DNA of 64,000 nt from Skeletonema tropicum (Eukaryota; Bacillariophyta; Thalassiosirophyceae; Thalassiosirales; Thalassiosiraceae), in assembly GCA_037178625.1 (NCBI GenBank), contig CM074148.1, positions 372,001-436,000 of the forward strand. Direction: 5' to 3'. Every line of letters starts with the position of its first letter. Positions within the stretch are counted from its first letter, which is position 1. The notes beneath the pieces were generated by a model that was given only the letters and a program-made list of their open reading frames with translations, was not told where the DNA came from and ran no database searches. Shown one piece after another: positions 10,716 to 22,936 of this stretch. A program made the translations under genes and the position numbers.

Positions 10716-10985
10716 CAGTGAGAACAGGTAATCTAAGACCTTTGGGAAGGAGCCCCATCAACCTTGAATGTATGCAGTGATGCCGCGGCGTCAGTGGAGA
10801 AGGTAATCGAAGACCTTTGGGCGTAACTCATTAACCTTGATAGAGCTAGATGACTAGCAGTAGCAATAAAACCGTTTTTACGCAGATGGACTAGCAACAG
10901 TAATGTGACAGTGGCAACGCAGACGCGTCAGTCAGGTGACTAGGTAATCGAAGACCTTTGGGAAGATGTCCCATTAACCTTGACG
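10716..10985. repeat. Three diverged copies of a GGTAATCGAAGACCTTTGGG motif
   Basis: The motif GGTAATC(G/T)AAGACCTTTGGG, followed 10-20 bases later by CAT(T/C)AACCTTGA, occurs near 10716, 10800 and 10941, with unrelated spacers between. The same triplet is present in copy B. No function is known to me. Confidence 0.7.
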
Positions 10986-10994
10986 GTAATAATT

Positions 10995-13900
10995 TTTTTT
11001 TTTTTTTTTTTTTTTTTAAGATAAATAAGTGATTAGTTTAGGATGGTATTCAGGAGCTGTTTACTGGGCAAGCTGGATCTGAACTTGCCCATTTTAGGTA
11101 ATAAGAGGAGTGCAGTCTAGGTATCTCTAGTTCAGTGGCAAGTCCGCACTCCTCTTGTCACCTGTGCTAGGTGATGGTATGTTCCTCCTCCCTCCTACTC
11201 TCAACTGCCTCTCGACAGGTGAGAGTGAGAGTCCTCACTCAACCTCTGCCACCGCAGGGGTGGGGGAGAGGGGATTACTCCCCACTCCAGGTGTGCCAGT
11301 TGGACATCCCCGGCCCATTCTCAATGAGTGGCCGGATGCGGTGGTGCCTGTCCCTACTCCCTCTGAGCAGGAGGGAGTTTGCCCGGACTAGGGCAAGGGA
11401 CATGCGTACCCGCACATAGAATATCATCTGGCTACGCTGACGCTCCCACTTTTCAGCTAAGTGTGTACCCAGTTGACGCATCGCATTCAAGGCCTCTCTA
11501 CCTGGCATTCCATCAGCCGTGAAGCAGAGGGGGGTGAAGTCCCGACGTCGTTCAAGACAAGCTGCCTTGTACTTGCGGATTTTCTCCCTCTCTTGTTGCC
11601 TCAAGACAGCCGAAGGCGCCTTGTTGCGGTAGGAGCGGCAGTCCGCGTCGGTGATGCGAGTGTCAAAGACAGTTCGACGCTGTCTCTTCCAGAAGTGGGA
11701 GACCATCACATCTCCACGCTCTTCCGTTGTTGTCACTGGGGTCGACCCATCAGTTGCGTTGTGTTGTTGCGTGGTATTTTCAGCCTCTGCTGCGGCAGCA
11801 GCCTCTGCCTCTGCAGCAGTGCGTTGAGTACTAGTGTAGATAAAGGGTTCGTACTCAACGTCACCGGGAGTAAAGGCTTGCTTGCACAAGGAGCCAAATT
11901 CTCTCGTAACATCATTGTGGCGGCAATGGACGAGACCGCCCACCTTGCATTGGAGAGCATGTTCCACCGTCATTTTTGCACCACATCCATCGCATAGGTC
12001 TGACAAATCCATCGGCTTCAGGTTGTACCGGAGACGTACGTTGTCTCGAAACTCTTCAGCCGATAGGATCGTGCCATTGAGGCGGTTTGGGACAGCCGTC
12101 AGCCAACATCCAGTCTCACAGATCCGTTCCAACCTCCTCTTATCACCTGGTTTCTCTCTCCCCCACTGGGTGAGATGGTACTCAGCATCAAGCTTCTTCG
12201 CTTCCTGCGATCCAATTTTAGCCATCATAGCTGAGTACTGGTGGGTTTTCGGGCACAGTTCCCGACGATTGACCAGCGTTTCAACCAGGTGTTCCACCGC
12301 TTGTCGCGACGTTTTGAAGCAATCCTCAGATTGTTCCACAGGGAACCGGATTGCTAAGCCTGCATGTTTCACACTAAGGGAAAGCAGGTGTCGCAACTCT
12401 CCAGATAATTCCGAAGGGGAGATGCCAAAGAGAGGTGGGATAAATTTCTCTCTAATGGCAACCTCAATCGGAGCAAGAAGGGGCCCCACGTTTGGCACAA
12501 TGCGCGATAAGTATGTCCATTCATTCTGAAGAGACAGTACAAAACCTGCATAGGCTGCCTGGGGTTGTGTGTAGGCACATTTGCCAAGGACTTCCACGCA
12601 ATATACCCACTGTTCCACTTTCTTCTTGACCCACTCCTCCTTCTCAGCTGCATCACCATACACTCCACCAAGGTATCGGTGGTGGCGTCCATAATTCAGT
12701 TCCGAGATGCCAGCCGCTTCAAAGGCTGCTCGTGCAGCATCCTCATCTTGCGGCATACAAATGTAGTGGGATTTATCTGGTTCGGGATAGTATCCAACAT
12801 AGGGCCCCCTTTCTTTGAGAAGCTGAAGCATAGTAGCGTTATCGAGTGCAGTACCGACACCGCCGAGATCATCAGCGTACCAAGGTTGGAGAGCTCCAGG
12901 GACTTTTTCCCTTAACCATTCCGCTAGTGGCATCAGGGCGATGCCATAGCACACCATAGACAGGCAGCACCCCTGCGTGATGCCCTCCTTGCACGCAATG
13001 ACAGTAGGGTCTTCTCCCATTTCATTCCGCATAAAGCAAAGGCTATGGTGTCGATAGCGGTTGAAAGCCATCGTTGCGAGTGGGGGGCATCGATGGTATA
13101 CCTCCCACAACATGTTGTATCGATTGAGTTCATTGAAAGCATTGCGAGCATCCACTAGGAGGAGGCCATAGCCACTCTCTGGGATGTAGTGCGAGTTTTC
13201 CGTGTCAGGTTGGATGGGATATTCAGGGAAGGGTGGGGGTGTTGGGTCAGAGCTCGCCTCCTCAGTTGAGGCATCCGCCGGTGGCTCTTCATTCTGACTT
13301 GAACTCTCCATCTCACTATCATCTGACCCATCTCCATCACCTCCGTCGTCTCCATCTCTGATCTCCGTCTCCGGCTTATTCGCCGCTCTTCGCATGTTCA
13401 GCCACCCACCCAATTCTGGAAATACTTCCAGAATGGCATGAGTTGCACCTTCAATGCCCGCCTGAAGTCCAGCACAGAGTTGGACGTTGTTGCAGGCGTC
13501 CCGCGCTCGCTCTTTGCACAGATCAAGGATTGTTCCAGAGATCAGCCGCATCCAGATTTCACCACAGCCCAAAGGGCGGACTCCGGGCTCCTTATCCACT
13601 GCAAGCAGACGCACGTGGTTGAGGGCTCGGATTTTGGCATAATCCGGTTGTGCGCATCCAAGCCATGTAGCCCACTCCGCCATTTCAACTCGTAGAGCAT
13701 CAGAAGCTGCTCCGTGTCGGGTGAGCCACGCTTTTAGCATTATACCATCCACTCCAGAAGGGCCTGCAGCCCCATGAAGTTTGCTAGAGCGACTCTCAAT
13801 GTGATCCGAATCGACATAAACAAAAGCAACTACATCCTCTTCCTCGAAGTCCAGGGGTTTCTGGAAAACGAGGGGGTCCCCTTCAGCTGGAGTCACAGGG

Positions 13901-14032
13901 GAGGGGAACTTTGACCTCAGGACATCAATGACTGGCTCCCCCGTCTTGGAGTCAAGGTCAGTTGGCTTGTACAGACCACCTTGACCTCGGTCCGTCACCT
14001 CCCGAACTGCCTTCCGAATGTGACCATTTTGA
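10995..14032 (-). mobile_element. 5'-truncated non-LTR retrotransposon with C-terminal endonuclease-like domain
   Basis: The poly(A) tail appears as poly(T) at 10993-11017, a 3' UTR fills 11018-11274, and the reverse transcriptase frame runs up to 14032, where element sequence stops abruptly inside the protein. 5' truncation is typical of target-primed reverse transcription. The element is flanked on each side by a full copy of a 4.4-kb direct repeat, which abuts both ends. Confidence 0.85.
11275..14032 (-). CDS. Reverse transcriptase with zinc motif and restriction-like endonuclease-type C terminus (5' truncated)
   Basis: The open frame runs on to 14157, but the first ~42 codons come from flanking DNA. 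Reverse transcriptase motifs follow in order: AGPSGVDGIMLKAW, RPLGCGEIWMRLI, LLLVDARNAFNELNRYN (catalytic Asp), GITQGCCLSMVCYG, and YADD at 12868-12879. A Cys/His cluster (DLCDGCGAKMTVEHALQC with a later CRH, ~11935-12010) resembles the zinc knuckle of R2-like elements. It is followed by FDTRITD, EREKIRKYK and DFTPLCFTADG, the pattern of restriction-like endonuclease C termini in site-oriented non-LTR elements. No N-terminal APE endonuclease is visible, though the 5' end is missing. The frame has no internal stop, so insertion was probably recent. Confidence 0.85.
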
Positions 14033-14851
14033 ATGTAATTTGCGTCAATCCTCGAGCGGTCTGAAGACGTATCAGATGACTGATACATAAGTGAAGAATG
14101 GTAGAATATCTGATACCATTCCATTGCGGTTATTTTTTGGAGCTTAACGAGAAACACAAAAGAGATGTGTGCTTGTCTCTAGATTCTAGAGAGAGAGTAG
14201 AGAGAGCGCATGATTTTCCAAGAAAGCTTGAACCTTCAAAAAGTAGCTCGTCGACTTGCCACAAAGAGAATGAATATGCTACTCCTTACTGTTACTGTGA
14301 GATCCATCATATCGACTCTCAGCTGATTCATCCGGTTCTTGTTGAAATACACCAAATTAATTAATATCTGCCTCGTAACATCTAATTCATTTTTATTTTA
14401 TTTTCTTCTGTTACAAAGAGTTCCAAGTAATTGCATATCTTTTACATCGTTGTGGAAACTCTATTCACGTACCTACGTTTCGGATCTTTCCCCAGATACC
14501 AATATGATACACAAAAATGCCGGTCTAAATGACATGGTATTGAGTGATGTCGGCTTAGCAACATAATAGAGTTTAAGTCAGGCACGGCAATTGAATTGAA
14601 AAGGAGGCTTTTCTTTGTTTTCATTTAGGCACTCTAAAATTTCTGTTACTTCTACACATTTACGCACTCAACAGCATAGAGAATAAGTAGAGAGAGACAC
14701 TTCTCATCTCAGATTTTCCCTCTGCAAGCCCGCCAAGCTCTTAATTGCAACTCATTTCTTTCACAAATAAATGAATCCCACCCCCGATTCATATAGGATA
14801 TCTTCCATCACGTCACTCGATCCCTCGATGCGTTACTCCCCTGATTGCAAC

Positions 14852-16562
14852 CTAATGATATAGGCACTTCTTAAGAGGATACCAATTCAATTCTTCCTTG
14901 CAGCATTGTTCTTTAGTGTCGAACGTATCTACCCAAAAGTTCACAACACCGCCACAGGGTGCTGCTCCACTGCAGTCCTGGTAGCATGTCTTATCGGCGT
15001 AGTTGACGTACCATTCATTAGTCCCTGCATTTGTAGTACCCATACACTCGTTCATCTCATAACGGAAATGCTTCTCGCAGCATTTTTCAAGAGTGGTAGA
15101 TAGATACCACTTTTGATTATTCAGCATGTATTCTGGCATTTTATCGTCATTGAGACAATAAGAAGAGCTACCTCCAGTCCAATCGGGATAGTATTCACCG
15201 TTCGTCAACACTGGTCTGGTCCCAGTACACTGATAATAATTCCAGTTATAATACTTCTTGCAGCATTTTTCTAATGAATCTACCAAGAAAAAATCGGCAT
15301 TGGCCGTCATGTAGTACGGTTCTCTACCTGAGAAAAAGATAGAAAGGATTGAACGAGGAAGTAATATTAGTCGATGCTGCATGCAAAAGTGTGCAAATTG
15401 TAAAGTAGATTGGCCAGTGAGCATGCTGACTTACCATCACCAAGGCAACCCTCATTGGAACCACTCCAATCAGGGTAAAACAGCGCCTTATTACAATCAT
15501 CATGATCCGGAGGATACCTCCCTATACATGCATCATATAAGAACCCATTGAAGAATTTGCTGCAGCAGGCTTCATTTGTGCTGGATAGCCAGTCTGTAGG
15601 GTTCACAGCCATAAAGTCGGGTTCCAATCCGTCGTTCCTATTTGAGACAACGGAAGGAAGATTATTTGAGATTAGAGCATCGAATATTCATCCAACAACG
15701 CGTGCGCAATCGCAGACACACACACACAGCACAAAGGAGAGAGAGTAATGATCTTACCTGCACCCGTTATAGTTTTGTTCCCAAATGGGATAGAACATGT
15801 TAACACCATATTTCGTCGAGGGTGATTCGGTTGGTGATGAGGACGGTGAACACGAAGGCATTGAAGAGGGTTCGGAAGAAGTCTCCGGAGAGGGCTCCAA
15901 AGAGGGATCGGAAGAAGGCTCTGAAGAGGGAGATTCTGAGGGATCCGAAGAGGGAGATTCAGAGGGTTGCGATGAGGGTTGTTCTGAGGGTTGTGGTTGT
16001 GAAGAGGGCTGCGGTGGATCCGCAACCTTCCAGCATTCAAAATTTGTGTTTCCATTAACTCCATCAATCTCCCCGGTACCAAATCCCCCTTTAAAAAGTG
16101 GTGCACAACCTAATGTGGTATCGGTTTGGGCTATCACATGACAATAACAAGTCTGATAAAAAGATGCAAATGAAAAACCAAGGAACGCAGTAGATTCATC
16201 TTGTCCTGGGCAAACGGTGCATTTCTGTGCACAGTCATCCACAGTGGTTATAGCATGATAAGTATATCGTGGATGAAATTTACCACTAGAATCAACGCAT
16301 TGTCCATCACCGACTTTAGCGAAATAGTAGATGTTTGTGTATTGCAAAATTCTTTGATCGGAAGGAATTGCTCATTAACATTTGCCTTCCGCAACCCATG
16401 TCCATGTTTGTTGGCGTTCGTGTTATCATTAGTGGCATTCGTTCTCCCACGTTCACTTGGACCAGGAGATGGAGACGGAGACAAAGCATGAGCACGGACC
16501 ATGACCGAGCCTCCGACTCCGATGACCTTCAAAAGGGTGAGGGCAGCAACTGAGAAATGCAT
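14852..16562 (-). CDS. Secreted Cys-rich modular protein with Ser-Pro-Ser linker (copy B, spliced)
   Basis: Identical in every frame to the copy at 7414-9124. By offset, the exons are about 16562 to ~16460-16490, ~16370-15758, 15637-15435 and 15327-14852, with GT-AG introns at 15638-15757 and 15328-15434. Signal peptide, WSC/PAN-like domain, PSSQPS linker and four Cys modules are all intact. With the promoter side also duplicated, both genes could be expressed. If the duplication is real it is very young; otherwise this is an assembly duplicate. Confidence 0.75.
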
Positions 16563-16634
16563 GATGACGATGATGGGAAGAGATGTTTAATTTGAATTTG
16601 TCTACTTCGACTTCGAGTCGAACTGACTCCGTCC

Positions 16635-16758
16635 ACGGGAACCTGGGGTTGACAGTGGCTGATTTTTGTTAGTGGCCGATGACTTCAATCTTATCCGTGC
16701 ATAGCAAACACTCGTCGCATCACTTCTCATCCCGACGTGTCAACCCCAGGTTCCCGTG
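16635..16758. mobile_element. 124-bp MITE (copy B)
   Basis: Same element, TIRs and CTCCGTCC target duplication as at 9197-9320. It was therefore inserted before the 4.4-kb duplication. Confidence 0.8.
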
Positions 16759-17440
16759 CTCCGTCCAGCCAGCTCGGTTTTGGTAAAATATATATTGTAA
16801 CAGAAATTTTAAAGTACGTCTGGGTAAAAGAAGTACATATAAGTATGTGTTGATCTTTATGTGTGAAAAGTGAGAACCCTTCCCTTCATCTTTGGAATTC
16901 AATACGCAATCAGTATTTTTGAATCTAGTCGGGACTGGCAATGCCAGGGACGTTTTGCGAAAACGATGATGAAAGGAATTTTTCATCCAGAGACGAGGTT
17001 AACCTTGCGCGGCGTCTTTTCGCATTTAAAGTGGGACGCCTCGCTAGAAGTAGCTGGGAAGTGGTTACTCCACTACTTGAGGTGATGCGTAGAGCTATGG
17101 AGGAATTAGTAATCGGGCCGATGCCCTAACTATAATTTGTTTTATCACCATGATGAACACCATCGTATGGAGCCTCGTATTGGACCTGCGGTGTGTGCTA
17201 CTTTGAATGGTTTATAAGACCCCAATAGCTTTATTAACAGCTACTACGAAGCATATGAATAAGCCCACGGCGGGCAATGTCTCCTTGTGATCGAGAGGAA
17301 GAAGATGAAGTATGATTGGCAGCTATTTCAACGGGACCACGCCCAGCATAAAAAGGACTGGACCACGCCCAGTGTAAAAAGGAGCGATTCAATTGCTTAA
17401 TCCACTGAACGCTGCTCTCTCTGGAGGGCAGCATAATGGG

Positions 17441-18038
17441 CACCAACGCATGAGGAGCGACGTTACGTGCAGGCGGAAGAAGTGGAAGAGGTGGTGGCCG
17501 TGGGGGACGCGGACGTGGCAATGCTCGTGGTGCTGGTGGTCGAGGTACGACAATCCCTCCAGCACCAATACGAACACCACAAACACCATCAACCATCAAC
17601 AACAATGTTGGAGCAACGCAATTGCTCAGTCTACTGAACACTGTTCTCCTTGGAGGCAGTAATGGGCAGACATTCGATGTCAACGCATTAGGAGCGACGT
17701 AAGCTGCAGCCCAGGGTGGGGGGCAACACGCATCAGGAGCGACGAACACAGCAGCAGCCCACGCATGAAACGCGACGTTACCAGCAGTAGCCAACAACGC
17801 ATGAGGAGCGACGTTGACAGCAGCCGTTCAAGGGGGTCACGCATCGACACCCGCTGCGAGTGCAGGTTCACTTCCTCCTATTCGGACGGATCGTGAGCTT
17901 GCCGAGGATTAGTCATCCCTCACCCAGAAGGATGTCAAGTGTTTCGTTGAGACCTTCAATGGCACAGCTTATACACTGTCCAAAGAGCAAGAATGTAAAG
18001 TAATGTTATGTGAAATTAAGTTGGCGCTCCCGCTCTTG
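17441..18038 (+). pseudogene. Decayed RGG-box and NALGAT-repeat reading frame (copy B)
   Basis: Second copy of the stop-interrupted frame at 10003-10600, with the same RGG box, NA-x-GAT units and stops. Confidence 0.45.
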
Positions 18039-18432
18039 CAGCGGCAATGAGCGCACACGTGATTATTGACGACGGCCGCAGAGTGGCCTGTAGAAAGTTT
18101 GAACATGACCTTATGTGCCCGTTTGTTATGTAGCAACTAACCTTGAATGATAGCAGTGAGAACAGGTAATCTAAGACCTTTGGGAAGGAGCCCCATCAAC
18201 CTTGAATGTATGCAGTGATGCCGCGGCGTCAGTGGAGAAGGTAATCGAAGACCTTTGGGCGTAACTCATTAACCTTGATAGAGCTAGATGACTAGCAGTA
18301 GCAATAAAACCGTTTTTACGCAGATGGACTAGCAACAGTAATGTGACAGTGGCAACGCAGACGCGTCAGTCAGGTGACTAGGTAATCGAAGACCTTTGGG
18401 AAGATGTCCCATTAACCTTGACGGTAATAATT

Positions 18433-21400
18433 CATAATGCTTTTGTCTGCAGGCGGACCAGCAATAACTTTTTATGGAGTTTTCATCGCGTTGACGGATG
18501 GCTTTAAACTTGTTTCCTTGTTTCTCTAAACATGGCAGCACCAAGTTCACGGGGGAAGAAATTAGATGTCCTCATCTTTGTGGATACGTCAACGCTTTCC
18601 CATTCTCTCTTGTTTACAGTAATGCTAATGCAGGAATGACTCTTGGCGACTCTTTGATATCTACACGACATGGCACGATAGCTCTCCATCTGAAAGCGCA
18701 TAGCTCTGGCAGCGACCAGATAGTTAAGAGCGCCCAATCCTTGAGCAGGACTCCAGATGAAAGTGTCAGCGGTTACAAAGGTAGTAGCCGCGCGGAGGAG
18801 TGACATCAAATGATGATGTGCTCGATGTATTTTGTGAAATTCGACTGGATGAACTTGATTCCCGACTGGAAATGTATTTCAGTCCTATGAAGTAACGCTT
18901 GGTGTCGTCCGCTGTTGACAACGCTCAATACGAATATTCTGCATGGCGTCGATAGGGTGCTATGTATTCGAAATGTCATATGTCTCCAATTTGACGATTA
19001 AAGTTTAGCTCCAGACATGCGTGAACGACGTTGCTCTTGTGGAGAGTATCAGAATGATAGACAGGGAGAAGCCGATCACGAGACCTGTACTCGAACCGTC
19101 TAGAATAACGCTGAATAGTACGCCAAATGCATTCAGAGAAGCTCTGAACTCTGAAATTGACGAAACGGCAGCAGTAGTCTGATGCCAACATACGCACGAA
19201 TCTCATGCCCTGCAAAGCCCTTTGTACATAATGTCTTCTTTGTACATAATGTCTTTATCTTTTGCACACGCAGGTGTGTTGTAATTGCAATGATTGTTGA
19301 ACTCTTTGCAGATTCTAACTCGCGGGGACTACCATGACTCTCAGGCAGGGTTCGGGGTAGCAACTAAAAGAAGCACAATCTCATCTGTTTAACGAATGCT
19401 GTCAGCATTTGCCGTTTGCTGGCACGCTTACACTGCCATGTGTTATTTTGGACTCGGGATCTAACAAGTCATCTCACAATTGTAATGACTTACGGGGCAG
19501 TGATGTTGAGGTAAATCATCACATACAGTTCGATCGACGGACTGTTTATCAACCATGGAAACTTTTTATGCACAACAGAGCAACAAGAGTTGCCTCGCCG
19601 ACAAGCATACGTGAGCAAGTAGCTCCACGCACAACTTCACACAGCTGATAAGAGACGAATGTCCATTGGATTGACAAGAGAACAATATGACGATGAAAGA
19701 CATATGCGCAAGCGCAAGGAAGATAAATGCTTGATACGCGAGCACCTTCTATGCAAGGATAGATACCACTTTGAACGCAAGTGTAGAGCAGGTTTCGGTC
19801 TGTTTCTATCGATTGATCTCAAGGAAAAGACGTATTGCAAGATGCAGAACCAGCAAGGTCGACCTACTTAAGGTGGCATAATAGCGAAGTGAAGCCATAT
19901 TTGAAAGAAGTGAAGCCATATTTGAAAGTTGGCACAATAAAGGAGACCAAAATTGCAGAGTGGATTATCTGGAGGTTGTAAAGAGCTCATTACATGACGC
20001 TCGGACCTTTTAGGTATGCTCAAGAACGTCGGCGCTGACACCCGAAGTGGAATAGAAGTGCACATGAGTCGAATCCTTAGCAAGTTGGCCAAGCCATCAT
20101 TCGACAAGAGTTCATATCGTACGTGCCGAGAGGAACATGATAAACAGTTTCCTTTTGGAACTGTGGTAAAACTAACCGTGGCACCAGTGGTACTGCCGCG
20201 ATGGCAGCGGCAGAAAAGGTATTGCACCTCGGACCATGCTTCCTCTATGAAAGCCAGCTGCATTATTTTGTAACAGCGGATGTGAATACAGTACGGCGCA
20301 TGGGCATGGTTACTAGCGGCAAATACGTACTGGACTTGTGGTCATCCAAAGACTGCATGATAAGGAAATGTCGCGTTATTATCCACAAGTGAAGAAGAAA
20401 GGTGGAGAAACGCTTTGCGGTCAAAGCAAGAACAGTGCTGAAATGGATGGCGAAATGCCGTGAGACACTCTAACTCTTCTTGCTGGAAGTACGGCAGGAA
20501 GGACATGTGAGTATACAATGAATTATTCCAAGCTATCAGATTGCCACGCAGAGACGGTGCACGCAAGTCCAAACGAATGAGTGTAAGGATGGAACGAACA
20601 CTCAAGTAAACAGGAATGATCAAACTTATCGTAGACCGATTGATAAGCTACCATAAATGTGCACGCACATGGGAGCTACACTGATGTTGCAGAAGCGACA
20701 GTGCCTGAAAAATATGATACACAACGGGCAACGTGATGTTGATGTTCTAGATACACTTGTCAGCATCAAACTCGACAACTTCCTTGTTGTTGGAATCCAA
20801 TTCTATCTCCCGATTGTTCTCTGGATGTCGGGAAGAGAGCCCAGCGCCTAGACGTTGGCACTTGACTTGATAGTTTGAGTTATGAACATGCGACTTTGAC
20901 TTCGCCAAACATAGCAAAACACTGAATGTTGCTTGACAGTTTGATAAACACCGTGGAAATTGATTTCGTGCAAATAGCCATCACATAGTGTGAGAGATAG
21001 CACACGACTTTGGAAGTGACTACATATAGCACAGGACTTCTTTGTTGCGGCGTCAGCTTAGGTAGCCTCACTGGTAGCCAATTGACAACAGCTTACTCGA
21101 ACCATAGAGAGAAGGTGACGGCAGCAGCAAATAATCTTTGCGTTGCATTGCATGAAGCACAGAACTTACTTCCGAGATTAAACAACTCTCCAGCCACTTG
21201 TTACACGAGACACAAATGAAATCGAGCTAGTAGTACAATGTGGTATCAGCTTAGAACGGCACAGGAATAATTGTGTCAGTGTGCTGAGCCCGTGGTAGGC
21301 CAGCTCGGACTGAGAGAAAAGATGATTGTGATAGGTATAACACCACGAGATGCCACCGAGATCAACTAGATCAAAGCAGCCTCGGCATACGGGGACAATA

Positions 21401-22756
21401 ACAGATATGCCTCACTTGCATGTTGTAAAACACCGCTGACAAGGTTGAAACCACAGTGTGAGCCGGATAGATGTGTACCGAACTTGAATAATGTGAGCCG
21501 GACAAATGTGCGCCGAACTTGATATGCGCCGGATAGATAAATCGAGATACAAACGCCCAAAAGTGAGACAGGCACTCCACATCACACGATATCGAGACAA
21601 TTGCGTCGAGACAGAAACAGATTCTTTTGTACAGAGTCGGAGATAACACGCTGGACACGACAAGACCAGAGACTGATGTCATGGAAGACTTTCTTTGACA
21701 GGCAAAACAATGAAATAGGTCTGGCTTACTCGATAGCCGGAAAGCACAGTGCGGTCAGATAGCACTAGCGTTGCAGCCACAGGCAGCAGCAGCAGTGATG
21801 TAGCCGCAGTTATTGAACAAAGCAAAGCAGACAAGCATCAGTTAAGATTATAGAAGACATCGAGGCCGAGGATGTAGGCTACACCAGATGTAACATCAAT
21901 ACGCCCTACATGCATCAACAAGCATTGTTGAATGGAATGCATGCGCACAACAACGAGCAACCCGAATGTGTTGAATCAGAGTACAGTACCGCTACAACAT
22001 TCACTTACCCTGGTCACGAGCCAGATCGGTGGCAGACGGGGACACTGAAACAGGAATGCAAACGGGGACAGTTATCACGGCCATCCACACGAGACGCTCC
22101 TCATCGCTTTGAAACCACGGCGACTTGCTTGGAGAGATCCCCTCTCTCTCGCGAAGTGAAGAAATAGAATACCGGAGACACAGACGTACGGTTTCACTCA
22201 TTCAATACTTATTGAATGACTATAGAGCGAACAGAATTATACAATAGCAAGTGGGTAGATGATAACGTGAAAGCGCACTTGTAATTTGTCGCGAGCGGAA
22301 ATAAGTTACAGGATGAATGAATGTCTAGGGACAAAAGAAATAGTAGAATATCCTGACGAAGACAAGATGGTTGAAGGATGTTGAGCAGATTTACTTCGCT
22401 CAGATAATGTGAAGAAACGATAAGATATCCGTATCCGCCATCAGGCTTAGATCGATTGGTGGGGATAATGATGATGTTGAGAAAGGATACTGATGGAAAT
22501 TGCACAGGCAGAGGAAACTGGCGTACCCCCTACAATCAACAGAAGTAGGTTTAGTTGCGGTTATGGGTTCCGCAAGCGAGGATTTTTCGCGCACAAAAGT
22601 ATACACTCATACACGCTTGACGAGTTAAGTGGAAATTGAAGATGAAGGGTTGGTGTTGGTATTGGTTGTTGATCCATAGCATCTTTTCAATGTAAGGTCG
22701 GAATGAGACGAATCATTTGCCTCGAGAGTCGAGAGTCTCACGATTCGCGGGGACCA
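18433..22756. other. 4.3-kb decayed stretch without a supportable gene
   Basis: Only short frames (under ~105 codons) occur on either strand. Some plus-strand frames look coding-like (18498-18803, 20016-20273, 21910-22167) but lack recognisable domains, introns or continuation. Codon-like texture with many stops suggests an old transposon remnant. I could not assign a family. Confidence 0.4.
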
Positions 22757-22936
22757 TTTAAAGTGGGACGCCTCGCTAGCTGGGAAGTGGTTACTCCACT
22801 ACTTGAGGTGATGCGTAGAGCTATGGAGGAATTAGTAATCGGGCCGATGCCCTAACTATAATTTGTTTTATCACCATGATGAACACCATCGTATGGAGCC
22901 TCGTATTGGACCTGCGGTGTGTGCTACTTTGAATGT
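22757..22936 (+). repeat. Fragment of the 4.4-kb duplicated unit
   Basis: About 180 bp match 9590-9771 (and copy B) almost exactly, apart from a 6-bp deletion near the left end (GCTAGCTGGG versus GCTAGAAGTAGCTGGG). It ends where the sequence changes to AACACGGAGTTAACC. Part of the duplicated unit is therefore itself a dispersed repeat. Confidence 0.85.

Larger units (their letters stand above)
6589..10994. repeat. 4.4-kb direct repeat, copy A
   Basis: This segment recurs at 14033-18432. Every reading frame I compared is identical in the two copies. The only difference noted is a 6-bp stretch (AGATTG type) near 7101 that copy B lacks. Copy A ends exactly where the poly(T) of the minus-strand retrotransposon begins. 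It holds the Cys-rich secreted protein gene, a MITE and the RGG-repeat pseudogene. Confidence 0.95.
14033..18432. repeat. 4.4-kb direct repeat, copy B
   Basis: Second copy of 6589-10994, offset 7444 bp at its left end and 7438 bp after the 6-bp indel near 14545. It starts at the exact base where retrotransposon sequence ends. Similarity stops at 18432, where copy A runs into the poly(T). Confidence 0.95.

Noticed and set aside
14033..14157. N-terminal 42 codons of the 960-codon reverse transcriptase frame
   Set aside because: They belong to the flanking direct repeat and occur at 6589 without the element, so they are not part of the retrotransposon protein.
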